Numbered from the stretch's first letter, positions 33,739 through 42,461 are shown. The stretch is 64,000 nt of DNA from Streptomyces sp. NBC_01481 (GCF_026339995.1 NZ_JAPEPT010000004.1:558001-622000); one strand, 5' to 3'. Translations and numbers: made by a program. Notes: a model not told the origin generated them from the letters alone.

Positions 33739-35394
33739 TCAGGACCGACCACCGGCGCGGACCAGGCCGTGTTCGAACGCAAACGCGCTCGCCGCGGTCC
33801 GCGACCCCACGTCGAGCTTGGCGAAGATGTTCTGGAGGTGCCGGGCCACGGTGTGCTCGCTGATCACGAGCCGCTCGCCGATCTCCTTGTTGCTGAGCCC
33901 GCCCGCCAGCAGCCCCAGCACCTCGACTTCCCGCGCAGACAGGCCGTGCCGGTCCCGAGGCGGGGTGCCGAGCGCCTTGACGGCTGCCAGGTCGGGCGCC
34001 GCACCCAGCCCGGCGAAGGCCGTCCTCGCGGACTCCAGCTCCAGCGCGGCCGACTCCTCGTCACCGAGGGCCCGGCAGGCCCGGCCCACCAGCACTCTTG
34101 CCCGCGCCGCGTCGTACGGCGCCCCGAGGTCGGCCCAGCCCTCGAACGCCCGGCGGGCGCCCCGCAGTGCCGGCTCGACCTCGTCACGGGCGAGATCGAG
34201 CGACGCGCGGGCATGGGCATGGGCGGCAACAAGGGCCTCGGTGCGATGGCGCCTGAGGATCAGCTCGAACTGCTCGCAGGCCGCGCGTGCCGCGTCGAGG
34301 TCGCCCAGCGCCAGCATGATCTCGACGTACGCCGGGAGGAGGGCCGCCTGCTGCAGCGGCTCCACCTGCTCGACCAGGCCTCGCCGGATCGCCGCAGCCG
34401 CGGCGTCGACCCGGCCCTGGACGAGGTTGAGCAGGGCCAGCCCGGGCAGCGGGTCGCAGCCCAGCCCGCTGGCCGTGCGGTAGCACGCTTCGGCCGCGTC
34501 GACGTCTCCGCGGAGGCGGTGGATCTCCCCCTGCCGGTAGTGCGCCTTCCCGGTCGCGATCCGGTTGAGCATCCCGTCGGTGAACCGCTCCGCGGCCTCG
34601 CCGGCCTCGCGTGCCGCGTCGTCCCAGGCGCCTTCCAGTTGGAGCATCTCCGCGCGGTGCACCAGACACAGGCCGTTGTGGGCGACCATCTGCGGGCGGG
34701 CCGCGCACCAGGCCGTGAGCGCGTCGGTCCACTCGCGTGTGTGCCGGATCTCGTGGGCGTCGTGGCAGAAGTCGATCGTGTTGCAGTAGACGATGCCGCT
34801 CACCACTGGGGAGAGCGCCCCCGAGGTGACGACCACGAGGACCTCACCGGCGAGACCGAGGCCCTCCTCCGTCCTGCCCTGCTTGACCAACGCCCGGGCT
34901 TGGTCGTCCCTCGCCAGCCAGGCGAGGTCCGCGTCGCCGAAGCGGTCGCCGATGGCCACCGCCTCGGCGGCGGTGGCGAACCCGTCCTCCCAGTCCCCCT
35001 TCCCCATCTGCCGCAGCCAGACGGGGATCAGCAGGTAGCCGCGCTCCACACAGTCCTCGCCCGCGTCGTCGACAAGCCGCCGGCCCAGGTCGAACCAGCC
35101 TGCCGCGCGCGCACCCTGCCCGCGGAACAGCAGACTGTGCCCGATCCAGAACGCGGCCCGGGCCGCCGAGGGGGCGCGCCCGGCCTCGAGATGGGCTCGG
35201 TGCGCCGCCTCGAGCGCGGCCACGTATTCCGCGTCGCGCCCCAGCATGTACGCCGCGCGGGCGAGCGTCTCGAGGTCTGCGGCGGCCGGCTCCCGCGCGG
35301 CACGGGCGCGATTCAGCGCGTCGTACGCCTCGAGCCACGCCTCGCGCTGCGCGCACGCGCGACCCTGCTCCAGCAGGACGTCGGGATCCGGCAC
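33739..35394 (-). CDS. Large LuxR-type regulator with TPR-like repeats
   Basis: A 551-residue regulator. The N-terminal 470 residues are helical tandem repeats of TPR type (LEQGRACAQREAWLEAYDALNRARA, YRQGEIHRLRGDVDAAEACYRTASGLG and others), and residues 485-545 are a LuxR helix-turn-helix (LSAREVEVLGLLAGGLSNKEIGERLVISEHTVARHLQNIFAKLDV). It has no N-terminal ATPase, so it resembles the LuxR-TPR group (not full LAL proteins). GTG 35394 was chosen as start from the beginning of the repeat region; upstream codons look non-coding. The target genes are unknown; the VOC gene is convergent with it in arrangement, not its operon partner. Confidence 0.85.
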   Translation of the reverse strand: MPDPDVLLEQGRACAQREAWLEAYDALNRARAAREPAAADLETLARAAYMLGRDAEYVAALEAAHRAHLEAGRAPSAARAAFWIGHSLLFRGQGARAAGWFDLGRRLVDDAGEDCVERGYLLIPVWLRQMGKGDWEDGFATAAEAVAIGDRFGDADLAWLARDDQARALVKQGRTEEGLGLAGEVLVVVTSGALSPVVSGIVYCNTIDFCHDAHEIRHTREWTDALTAWCAARPQMVAHNGLCLVHRAEMLQLEGAWDDAAREAGEAAERFTDGMLNRIATGKAHYRQGEIHRLRGDVDAAEACYRTASGLGCDPLPGLALLNLVQGRVDAAAAAIRRGLVEQVEPLQQAALLPAYVEIMLALGDLDAARAACEQFELILRRHRTEALVAAHAHARASLDLARDEVEPALRGARRAFEGWADLGAPYDAARARVLVGRACRALGDEESAALELESARTAFAGLGAAPDLAAVKALGTPPRDRHGLSAREVEVLGLLAGGLSNKEIGERLVISEHTVARHLQNIFAKLDVGSRTAASAFAFEHGLVRAGGRS

Positions 35395-35514
35395 ATGTCG
35401 ATTATCGACCCGCCGACCCGCGCTGTCGCCCGCTGTCCGGCCGCCGGCTCGTCGCGCGCCAACCGCGCCTACCTTGCCTCGGCGCTCAGTACGAGGATTC
35501 CCGTCCGCACACGG

Positions 35515-35604
35515 GGGAGGAGCCCACAAACCAATGGCGGAGTCGAGTGGTTCTTCGGCACGCTGAAGTACGAACATCTCTACCGCGCCACCATCGGCGA
35601 CGGC
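35515..35604 (+). mobile_element. Remnant of an IS3-type transposase (integrase core)
   Basis: In the rightward frame the sequence reads SPQTNGGVEWFFGTLKYEHL and continues YRATIGDG, the DDE integrase signature of IS3-family OrfB near its C-terminus. The reading continues into unrelated codons on both sides, so this is about 90 bp of decayed transposase between the LuxR and VOC genes. Confidence 0.75.
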
Positions 35605-35690
35605 AATCACGCGCGGTTCACCTCGCCGTCGAACACGGCGATGAGCGTGTGGCCTTTGGCGGACCCGCTACTTGACCTGGAGTTCCTGAT

Positions 35691-36077
35691 ATGGCCAGTA
35701 AGTTCACCGAGCTTGCGATCGACTGTGCCGATCCCAACGGTCTCGCCCGGTTCTGGTGCTCGGTCCTTGACTACGAGGTGCAGGACGAAGGCGACGGAAT
35801 AGTCACAATTGGCTCCCCTATGGCGCCTGCAGGCAAGAACCACCTTGGCCCAGTGCCACCGACGTTGACATTCGCGCACGTGCCTGAGGGCAAGACCGTC
35901 AAGAACAGGCTCCACCTCGACATCAACCCAACCGACAGGGAGCAGGACGAAGAGGTCCGTCGCCTGCTCGACCTAGGTGCTCGACGCGCCGACGTCGGCC
36001 AGGGTGATGAGAGCTGGGTCGTACTTGCCGACCCGGAGGGGAACGAGTTCTGCGTCCTCGCGGACCGCTGCCGCTGA
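35691..36077 (+). CDS. VOC-family (glyoxalase/bleomycin-resistance-like) protein
   Basis: A 128-residue vicinal-oxygen-chelate protein of the short glyoxalase-like type: KFTELAIDCADPNGLARFWCSVLDYEV at the N-terminus, RLHLDINPTDREQDEEVRRLLDLGARRADVGQ, and WVVLADPEGNEFCVLADR at the C-terminus. It is one VOC module that should dimerise. Such proteins bind a metal and act on small substrates or bind drugs; the substrate is unknown. It starts 86 bp after an IS3 remnant and 38 bp before a MITE-like element, in accessory DNA. Confidence 0.9.
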   Translation: MASKFTELAIDCADPNGLARFWCSVLDYEVQDEGDGIVTIGSPMAPAGKNHLGPVPPTLTFAHVPEGKTVKNRLHLDINPTDREQDEEVRRLLDLGARRADVGQGDESWVVLADPEGNEFCVLADRCR

Positions 36078-36115
36078 TGGTGGTGGGGGTGAGGGTCTGG
36101 ACGCCCAGGCCGCGA

Positions 36116-36281
36116 CTAGGTTCTGTCCGGTCGATCGGGCCGGATCAGTGAGCGGGGTCTGGTGCGTGCAGCTGCAAGGCGGAGGAGGGAGCCGACGCGG
36201 AGCGTCGGCGACTGACGACAACGCGGCAGATGTGCGTGCCAGGGCACGCGAGCCCGGCAAGATCGGCCGGACAGAACCTAG
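36116..36281. mobile_element. MITE-like element with 21-bp terminal inverted repeats
   Basis: The 166-bp segment begins CTAGGTTCTGTCCGGTCGAT and ends in the reverse complement of the same repeat (GATCGGCCGGACAGAACC then TAG); the 21-base ends match at 20 positions. It has no open frame. Internally GCCGACGC-GGA-GCGTCGGC and CGTGCC-AG-GGCACG form hairpins. The terminal CTAG on both sides may be a duplicated target site. This is the pattern of a non-autonomous IS-derived element; it could be moved by an IS5-type transposase such as the one left as a remnant at 40.96 kb, which is an inference. Confidence 0.8.
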
Positions 36282-36333
36282 AGGCGACGGGCGCCGGTAG
36301 AGGCTTCTGCGGGATTGCTGGGGCGGTCGAAGT

Positions 36334-37470
36334 TCACCCGGCCTGCGCGTAGTTGGTGAAGAGGTCGACGAGGCTGTGCGGGGCGTTGTCGTCGAAGCAC
36401 AGCTTGTGGTTGCGGGAGGCCTCGGTGGCGGCGGCTGCGCTGCGCGGGAAGAGGGCTTCCTCGTACGCGGTGAGCGCGGCCTCGGTGTCGTCGGGGTGCG
36501 TCGCGAGAGCCTTGCCGAGTTCGGCGCCGTCGTACATGGCGAGGTTGGCGCCCTCGCCGGCGAACGGGGACATCAGGTGGGCGGCGTCGCCCAGCAGCGT
36601 CACGCCGGGCACGCGGTCCCAGCGGTGTTCGATCGGCAGGGCGTTGATGGTGCGCGGGACTGGAGCGGTTTCGCCGTCGGTGATCAGCGCGGTGAGTTCT
36701 GGGGCCCAGCCGTGGAACTCCTCGGCGACGCGGGCGGTGGCCGCGTCGGCGTCGGTGAAGTCGATGGAGGCAATCCACTCCTGCGGCTTGTTGAGCGCCA
36801 CGTAGGTGTGCAGGGTGCCGTCGGTCTCCCGGTGGGCGAGGATCCCCCTGCCGGGGGCGAGTGCGTGGAGCGCGCCGCGGCCGACCGTCTGTGCGCTGGA
36901 CGGGTGGCGGGTGTCGCCGTCGAACAGGTAGGTCTCGATGAAGGACGTGCCGACGTACTCGGGTTCTGCGTCGGACAGCAGCGGACGGATCCGCGACCAC
37001 GCACCGTCCGCGCCGACCAGGAGACCGGTCTCCACGGTCGCCCCGTCCGCGAACGTCACTTCGTGCCGGCCGCCCCCGAGAGGCCGGACCGCAGTGGCCT
37101 TGTGCCCCCATTTGATCGTGTCGGCCGGCAGCGAGTCGAGCAGAATCTGCCGTAGGGAGCCGCGGTGGACCTCCGGACGCCCGCCGGTGCCGTCGTCGGG
37201 TTCGTCGAGGAGCACGGTTCCGTGCTTGTCGAGCACCCGCGACGCCTCGGCGCCCTGGTGGATGAGGCCGAGGAACTCCTCGAAGAGGCCTGCCGCGTCG
37301 AGGGCGAGCTGCCCGTTGTAGTCGTGGATGTCGAGCATGCCGCCCTGGGCGCGGGCGGTCGGCGAGGTCTCGGCCTCGTAGATCGTCGCCGGGATGCCGT
37401 GGACGTGGAGGACGCGGGCGAGGGTCAGTCCTCCGAGCCCTGCGCCGATGATCGTGACGTCAGTGGTCAT
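36334..37470 (-). CDS. TetX-like FAD-dependent monooxygenase
   Basis: A 378-residue flavoprotein: FAD motif VTIIGAGLGGLTLARVLHVHG at residues 5-25, GADGAWSRIRPLLSDAEPEYVG in the middle and the GDAAHLMSPFAGEGANLAMYDGAELGKAL segment near 300. Length and GAGLGGLTLAR with ARAQGGMLDIHDYNGQLAL at about 40-58 match TetX-type tetracycline-inactivating monooxygenases and many generic FAD monooxygenases. It is divergent from a TetR regulator with a perfect palindrome between, so it is likely induced by its substrate. Whether it modifies tetracyclines cannot be decided from sequence. Confidence 0.85.
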   Translation of the reverse strand: MTTDVTIIGAGLGGLTLARVLHVHGIPATIYEAETSPTARAQGGMLDIHDYNGQLALDAAGLFEEFLGLIHQGAEASRVLDKHGTVLLDEPDDGTGGRPEVHRGSLRQILLDSLPADTIKWGHKATAVRPLGGGRHEVTFADGATVETGLLVGADGAWSRIRPLLSDAEPEYVGTSFIETYLFDGDTRHPSSAQTVGRGALHALAPGRGILAHRETDGTLHTYVALNKPQEWIASIDFTDADAATARVAEEFHGWAPELTALITDGETAPVPRTINALPIEHRWDRVPGVTLLGDAAHLMSPFAGEGANLAMYDGAELGKALATHPDDTEAALTAYEEALFPRSAAAATEASRNHKLCFDDNAPHSLVDLFTNYAQAG

Positions 37471-37493
37471 GGTGATTCCTTATGTGTCGCACG

Positions 37494-37517
37494 CCTGCCG
37501 GGTGGGCACCCGGCAGG
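37494..37517. promoter_or_regulatory. Perfect inverted repeat near the TetX-like start
   Basis: CCTGCCGGGT and ACCCGGCAGG flank GGGC: a perfect 10-bp inverted repeat 24 bp before the leftward ATG. It lies in the monooxygenase leader and could be a second regulator site or an mRNA hairpin. Confidence 0.5.
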
Positions 37518-37523
37518 TCGTCT

Positions 37524-37540
37524 CTGGAACAGTGTTCCAG
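37524..37540. promoter_or_regulatory. Likely TetR operator palindrome
   Basis: CTGGAACAGTGTTCCAG is a perfect 17-bp palindrome with a single central G. The core GGAACA-N-TGTTCC is typical of TetR-family operators in actinomycetes. It lies 20 bp before the TetR start and 54 bp before the monooxygenase start, placed to control both. Confidence 0.75.
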
Positions 37541-37560
37541 GCGTGTGTCAGGATGCATGC

Positions 37561-38256
37561 ATGGCAACCAGGACGCGTCGTCCAGAGCGACGAGAGGAAC
37601 CGCTCTCCCGCGAGCGCATCGTCGAGACCGCGATCGGGCTTCTCGACACGGCTGGAGAGGGCGGACTCACGTTCCGCGCACTGGCCGGGCGCCTCGCCAC
37701 GGGGCCCGGTGCGATCTACTGGCATGTCACGGGCAAGGACGAACTTCTCCATGCCGCCACCGACGCCGTCGTCGCCGGCACTATGACCGCCGGCACCGCC
37801 GATACAACGCCGCAGGAAGCGATCCGCGCCCTGGCACTCGGCGTGTTCGACGCGATCGACGCCCACCCGTGGATCGGCACGCAACTCGCCCGCGCCCCGT
37901 CGCAGTCACCGATGCTGCGGGTCTTCGAACACATCGGACGCCAGGTCCAAGCGCTCGGGGTACCCCACGCAGCCCAGTTCACCGCCGCGTCCGTGCTACT
38001 GAACTACATCCTCGGAGTGGGCGGACAGAACGCCGCCAATGCCCGCGGACACCAACCGGACACGAACCGGAGCGAGTTCCTCGACACCGCCTCGGCCGCA
38101 TGGGCAAACCTCGATCCTGACGAGTACGCGTTCACCCGAAACGTCGCAGACCAACTACGCGATCACGACGACCGAGCAGAGTTCCTCGCCGGCATCGACC
38201 TGATCCTCACCGGAATCACCGCCCGTCAATGGCCGACTGACCCGGCGCCGTCGTAG
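37561..38256 (+). CDS. TetR-family regulator of the adjacent monooxygenase
   Basis: A 231-residue regulator of the TetR class with a TetR_C-type ligand domain: SRERIVETAIGLLDTAGEGGLTFRALAGRLATGPGAIYWHVTGKDELLHAATD is the DNA-binding domain, with GPGAIYWHVTGK as recognition helix. The remaining helices (ALALGVFDAIDAHPWIGTQLA, AASVLLNYILGVGGQ) match TetR-class proteins that bind planar drugs. ATG 37561 was chosen from family length; longer upstream frames are antisense to the monooxygenase. The divergent arrangement with a TetX-like enzyme mirrors the tetR/tetX logic of drug-induced detoxification. Confidence 0.9.
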   Translation: MATRTRRPERREEPLSRERIVETAIGLLDTAGEGGLTFRALAGRLATGPGAIYWHVTGKDELLHAATDAVVAGTMTAGTADTTPQEAIRALALGVFDAIDAHPWIGTQLARAPSQSPMLRVFEHIGRQVQALGVPHAAQFTAASVLLNYILGVGGQNAANARGHQPDTNRSEFLDTASAAWANLDPDEYAFTRNVADQLRDHDDRAEFLAGIDLILTGITARQWPTDPAPS

Positions 38257-38437
38257 CCAGCCTCGCGCAGCCTCGGGACCCTGGCTCATGGACAGGCACA
38301 TCGCCAGGAGCAAGCTGGGGAAAGTGCCGCCGATGGTGGGGAATTACGTGCCGTAACACCGGCGCTCACGTACGAGTGGAAGGGCCACTGCCAGCCCGGC
38401 GACGAGACGCCGGTTGCCCGGTGCGGCAGGGTGCCTG

Positions 38438-38908
38438 TCACGGGCGCCAGTACAGCGAGGGGTCTGGATGGTCGGCGAAGCCGAGTGCACGGTAGAGCGG
38501 CTCACCGTCGGGAGAGGCGTACAAGTCCACTCGGGCGACCTCACGTTGCCGGAACCAGTCGAGCAAGCCTTGCATGATTACGCGGCTGTGGCCGCGCCGT
38601 CGGTACGCCGGATCGGTGACCACGCCGATCACGTGTCCGATCCGGCCGTTGCGCAGGTGCGGGCCGGGCAGCCGTTGTTCGATGGTGCCGATGCCGCAGG
38701 CGGCGAGTCCGTTGTCGCCGCGTACAACGAGGATCCGCGCGGCGTCCGCGTTCACCTGTTCCTTCAGCACGGCGGCAAGAGGCTCCCGCCAGTCGTCACC
38801 TGTTGATGAGGGGTTGAAGAAGTCGCCGCCGAGGGTCTCAAACAGCAACGCCCGCAGGCGTACGAGCTCAGCGACGTCGTCCTGCACTGCCTGCTCTATA
38901 CCTGACAT
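38438..38908 (-). CDS. GNAT-family N-acetyltransferase
   Basis: A 156-residue GNAT protein: an N-terminal helix pair (IEQAVQDDVAELVRLRALLFETLGGDFF), a central beta sheet (RILVVRGDNGLAACGIGTI), the acetyl-CoA motif A GRIGHVIGVVTDPAYRRRGHSRVIMQGLLDWF, in which RRRGH is a variant of R/Q-x-x-G-x-G/A, and a motif B end (VDLYASPDGEPLYRALGFADHPDPSLYW). The substrate could be a small amine or a protein N-terminus. It is a single gene at the left edge of the degraded accessory stretch. Confidence 0.88.
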   Translation of the reverse strand: MSGIEQAVQDDVAELVRLRALLFETLGGDFFNPSSTGDDWREPLAAVLKEQVNADAARILVVRGDNGLAACGIGTIEQRLPGPHLRNGRIGHVIGVVTDPAYRRRGHSRVIMQGLLDWFRQREVARVDLYASPDGEPLYRALGFADHPDPSLYWRP

Positions 38909-39778
38909 GTAATAACCCTATAGTCGATAGGGGTCTTACGGCTAGCTGGTTCGAGGGCAGTGCCGTCAACGCCCACTGCACTGCTCAACCGGGCTGCCCA
39001 GCACGGGGATTGCGCAGCGCAGGTCGAGCCGGTCGAACTGCCTGCCGAGTTTGCCGGGCAGCACGACACTCCACATACGCGTGAACCTGTCGGCGTGGGC
39101 GCTCGCCTGCGTATGGCGGGGCTTGGAGATCACTTACGACCTGTGCAGGCGTGCTGGCCGCCGCCGACGCCAGGTGACGGCCCTTGCGTATTGAACTAGC
39201 ACTTCGCCCCGCCAGTGCGATGTCGGCGGCGTAGGCTCGAAGCTGGGTGCCGGGTCGCGCCTCCCCCGTCGCGATCCGGCACCCGTCCGTCCCGTGCCAT
39301 CACGTTCGGTCCCCCGGCGGGTGCGGGCGGCGCCCACCCAACACCTCGACAAGCCCTACGTGAGTCTCTCCGTCGATGTCGTGGTCGCCGAGGAAAGGGC
39401 TCAGCGAGCAGGAGGAGCATCGCCTCCTGCGGGCACTTACGGACTGATGCTGGCGGGGTGAGGGCCGACCGGCTCCCTCACCCGCCCTTGAGTGCCCCGT
39501 CAATGCACGCGCACCGAAGTGGGGAACAGGAGCATGCCTGAGGGATTTCCCGGATCCTCATCACCGAGCCCCCGAATCTGCACCGCCTGTCCCGGCCGGT
39601 TCTCGAACAGCTCTACGGCATCCGGCCCGGGGGATAACGAAGGGGCGGGCCCACACCGCTCACGACCTCACTCAAGAGGTCGCGCTGGGGGTGGGACTCG
39701 CCAGCACCTCGATCGAGCAGCGGCGCGAGCAGCTCGACCGGCTCGGCCTCGACCTGGCGAGGGTCAACGCGCCGTAGG
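38909..39778. other. Gene-free stretch with decayed coding fragments
   Basis: No credible complete gene was found in this 870-bp stretch. Short protein-like fragments can be read on the plus strand near 39540-39640 (ITEPPNLHRLSRPVLEQL) and 39655-39777 (TQEVALGVGLASTSIEQRRE), separated by a stop and ending at TAG 39777. They look like the end of a decayed gene of unknown family. The remaining bases show no strong hairpin or repeat by eye. Confidence 0.4.
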
Positions 39779-40240
39779 TCACTTGCCTTTGCCGTGCACA
39801 TAGAAGTTGGCTTCGTTGTCGGCTGGGTTGTCGCCCGCCATTCCGGAGGGGTCGTACCAGTGATCCTGGACGACGAGGGCGCCGGAGGGCGTGCTCTTCG
39901 GGACGGTGAGGGTGATGCCGGTGTTGAAGTCGGGGGCGATCAGACCGTGACCGGTGTCGCTGCCATTCGGCACATGGCCGGATTCGGTGATGGTGCAGCC
40001 GACGAGCTGGGGGTTGATGATGGTGCACGTGCCGACAGGATCCCCGAAGACGGGCGAGATCGGGGCGGTGGCCCCGACTGGGCTGAAGGTGGCGCCGTTG
40101 GCCGTCTGGACGATGATCTTCATGCCGGGCTCGTAGTCGCATCCGGCGGCAGTCAGACACCACAGGCCGGTCACGGGGTTGTAGGTCTGGGAGCCATGAG
40201 CAACGGTGCCGACGGGGTATACGTAGCCCCAGGTTGCACG
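39779..40240 (-). pseudogene. Truncated hypothetical protein lacking its N-terminus
   Basis: The leftward frame is open from an IS630-like remnant boundary (about 40240) to the stop at 39779. It reads WGYVYPVGTVAHGSQTYNPV then TGLWCLTAAGCDYEPGMKI and a beta-rich segment ending NFYVHGKGK. Conserved-looking Cys residues and strands suggest an extracellular domain, but there is no start codon with a ribosome site and no signal peptide: the 5' part is missing exactly where transposase sequence begins. If translated from GTG 40174, 131 residues would be made. I read it as a truncated gene. Confidence 0.55.
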
Positions 40241-40365
40241 TCCGCGCCGGCACCAACGCTCTGTTCGCCGCCCTGGAGGTCGCCACCGGCAAGGTCATCG
40301 GCTCCCTGTGCCGGCGGCACCGGGCCGTCGAGTTCAAGAAGTTCCTGGCCAAGCTGGACAACTGA
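40240..40365 (+). mobile_element. IS630-family transposase remnant
   Basis: The plus strand encodes VRAGTNALFAALEVATGKVI followed by GSLCRRHRAVEFKKFLAKLDN and a stop at 40363-40365. This matches the middle of IS630-family transposases just after the first catalytic Asp region. Both ends of the gene are missing. Its left edge coincides with the break in the opposite-strand secreted-type gene. Confidence 0.78.
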
Positions 40366-40423
40366 TCCTCGACAGTTCCTTATTGGTTTGCCGTCGGCGA
40401 ACCCGGTCGGATAGGAAGACTGC

Positions 40424-40963
40424 ATGCTTAGAGGCAGCAAGGTCGGGCTCAGGGCCCGCCACGAGGACGACATCCCGATCCTGCGGGCCGAGCTCTACGA
40501 CGACGTGGTCAACGCCTCGCGGGCCGAGGGCGGGCCGTGGCGGCCGATCACGCCCGGCTCGAAGGACCCGCGGCTCGTGGTGGACGACAAGGAGCAAGGG
40601 CACGTCCCGTTCTCTGTAGTGGAGCTGGGCGGCGGCACGCTGGTCGGCACCGCGACGCTGTGGAGCATCGACAACCACAACCGGTCCGCGCACATCGGCC
40701 TTGGACTGCTTCCGTCCTCTCGCGGCAAGGGCTACGGCAGCGATGTAGTCGCGGTGCTGTGCCACTACGGTTTCGTCGTGCGCGGCTTGCAGCGGCTGCA
40801 GATCGAGACGCTGTCGGACAACGCCGCGATGCTGCGCTCAGCCGAGCGCAACGGCTTCGTCCGCGAGGGCGTGCTGCGCTCCTCGGCCTGGGTGATGGGC
40901 GAGTTTCTTGACGAGGTGCTGCTCGGGCTCCTCGTCCAGGACTGGAAGCCGGACTCGAAGTAG
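40424..40963 (+). CDS. GNAT-family acetyltransferase (RimJ/RimL-like)
   Basis: A 179-residue GNAT acetyltransferase: VGLRARHEDDIPILRAELYDDVVNASRAEGGPWRPI at the N-terminus, then VGTATLWSIDNHNRSAHIGLGLLPSSRGKGYGSDVVAVLCHYGFVVRGLQRLQIETLSDNAAMLRSAERNGFVREGVLRSSAWVMGEFLDEVLLGLL. SRGKGYG is the acetyl-CoA pyrophosphate loop and the NAAMLRSAERNGF segment is typical of RimJ/RimL-type enzymes. The gene is flanked on both sides by transposase remnants, so its position suggests acquisition or local rearrangement. The last bases touch the IS5-type remnant. Confidence 0.9.
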   Translation: MLRGSKVGLRARHEDDIPILRAELYDDVVNASRAEGGPWRPITPGSKDPRLVVDDKEQGHVPFSVVELGGGTLVGTATLWSIDNHNRSAHIGLGLLPSSRGKGYGSDVVAVLCHYGFVVRGLQRLQIETLSDNAAMLRSAERNGFVREGVLRSSAWVMGEFLDEVLLGLLVQDWKPDSK

Positions 40964-41085
40964 GCCCGCTTGTCGAACCTCGTGGCCGCGGCCCGGGAGT
41001 TCTCCAACTCGTTGATCGTTCGCTCGACTTCGTTTCTTCGCTGGTAGATCGTCTTGTCGCAGCCTGCGAGTCGCGGTCTCACGCA
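40961..41085 (-). mobile_element. IS5-type transposase C-terminal remnant
   Basis: The minus strand reads RPRLAGCDKTIYQRRNEVER followed by TINELENSRAAATRFDKRAY, the C-terminal DDE signature (Y-x(2)-R-x(3)-E-R) of IS5-group DDE transposases common in Streptomyces. Sequence on either side does not continue the gene. It abuts the stop of the GNAT gene. Confidence 0.78.
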
Positions 41086-41945
41086 GCAGCTGGGTGCCAT
41101 CAACGTCTGATCGACATCAAGGGTCTGGCGGATGTCGGGGTGCCGCTTCGCGAGCGGAGGTGGCCGGGAGCATGCGGAGTCGGTGGCGTGGGTGCTCTCG
41201 GACACCTGCCGCGGGTCACCGGCCGGTGAGTTCGGCGAGGAAGTCGGTGTTCGCCTTCACGTCGTGTTCGACTGTGATCTCGTGGCGGGGCAGGCCGTTG
41301 AGGGCTTTGGCGAGGACTGCGGGCAGCATGCGGCTCGCGGCCGCCGTCCCGTCCTGCGACAGCTCCACCCGGGTACAGCTCGTTGGCCAGCCAACCGGCC
41401 GGCCCCTCCTCGGGGTTGGCGCGGAACCCGTAAGCCGCCCCGGATCTCCCTGCGGTGCGCTTGATCTTTCGAGCAGCGTCCAGACCTCGATCAGGTCTTC
41501 CGGCCCCCAGGTCCTGCCGCACCTGTGCTCCTCCGCCCCCACCCGTGATCACTCGTCGACGAGATGGCCGACGAGGGGAAACGAGGCCCGGAAGGTTGCA
41601 CAGCGCTCCCCGCCACCTGGCCGCAGCTGTACAAGAACAGCACATACAGAGCACCAACTGCGTTGCAAAAAATGCCAGTTGGGCAGGCCATCACTTTCGA
41701 TCCCATGTTGGGTGGGCGGCCCGGACTCCTCGCCGGCCCAGAGAGCAAGGCGAGCGCTGGGCCGGGGAGTTCACTTCCGCTGCGTTCCGTAGTGCGGCGT
41801 GTGCTATCTGTGATCAATATGGCGTGAACCCCTCTTGAGGCGGCCGGGGGAGTGGCAAAAGACTGGCTCTGCGCCAACGGCGGACTGGCGCTCCGCTGTA
41901 CTCCGTGGCACATCAGTCAGGTTCGCGATTTGAGGAGATTGCCGA
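41086..41945. other. Gene-free stretch, possible decayed gene
   Basis: No intact gene was identified in this 860-bp stretch. A leftward 108-residue frame at 41216-41542 contains protein-like pieces (WGPEDLIEVWTLLERS and LNGLPRHEITVEHDVKANTD) separated by low-quality sequence, and a neighbouring frame supplies further pieces, as in a frameshifted relic. I could not name the family. The part from 41640 to 41900 holds nothing recognisable except a promoter-like AT-richer segment before the next gene. Confidence 0.35.
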
Positions 41946-42461
41946 ATGCCCGACTCCGGGCCCCGAGGCACCGCACACCCGATCACGCTGACCGACGGCA
42001 CAACCACTCGGACCCGGGAGGTGACACCCGATGACCTCGGACCGGTTCAGGCGCTGCACCGCCGTTGCTCGCACGGCAGTCGAGCCCTGCGCTACCACGC
42101 GGGTAAGCCCGAGTTGTCTCCGGCCGGCTGGCGGCTGTTGTCCGACCCGGAGCGTGGCACGACCTTGGTGACCACCACCGCCGAGTGCCGGGACCGCATC
42201 ATCGCCATGACCAATGTCATGCGGACCGACCGGCCGGGGGTGGGCGAACTCGCCGTGCTGGTCGAGGATGAGTGGCAGTCCAAGGGACTGGGCACCGCGC
42301 TGGCCGTACACGCGGCGGATGTGGCTCGCCGAGCCGGCCACCACACCCTGACCGCCGCGGTCGCCGCGGTCAATACGCCGATGCTTCACGTCCTGGAGAG
42401 TCTGGACGTACCGCCCGTCCGTGTCTCCGGGCCAGTCCTTGACGTCCACATACCGCTGTAG
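41946..42461 (+). CDS. GNAT-family acetyltransferase
   Basis: A 171-residue GNAT protein: TTRTREVTPDDLGPVQALHRRCSHGSRALRYHAGKPELS, then VGELAVLVEDEWQSKGLGTALAVHAADVARRAGHHTLTAAVAAVNTPMLHVLESL. EDEWQSKGLGTAL contains the Q/R-x-x-G-x-G acetyl-CoA loop, and the overall form resembles the GNAT domain that follows the ATP-grasp/CoA-ligase part in protein acetyltransferases of the Pat type, here free-standing. It ends close to an IS256 remnant. No operon partner is visible. Confidence 0.85.
   Translation: MPDSGPRGTAHPITLTDGTTTRTREVTPDDLGPVQALHRRCSHGSRALRYHAGKPELSPAGWRLLSDPERGTTLVTTTAECRDRIIAMTNVMRTDRPGVGELAVLVEDEWQSKGLGTALAVHAADVARRAGHHTLTAAVAAVNTPMLHVLESLDVPPVRVSGPVLDVHIPL

Noticed and set aside
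35691..36077. Calling the VOC protein a bleomycin-resistance gene
   Set aside because: Family membership is clear, but the fold serves many substrates and no drug-specific residues were recognised.
41216..41542. Leftward 108-residue frame with pieces such as WGPEDLIEVWTLLERS
   Set aside because: Pieces look protein-like but the frame has low-quality middle sequence and no recognisable family; I treated it as possible decay only.
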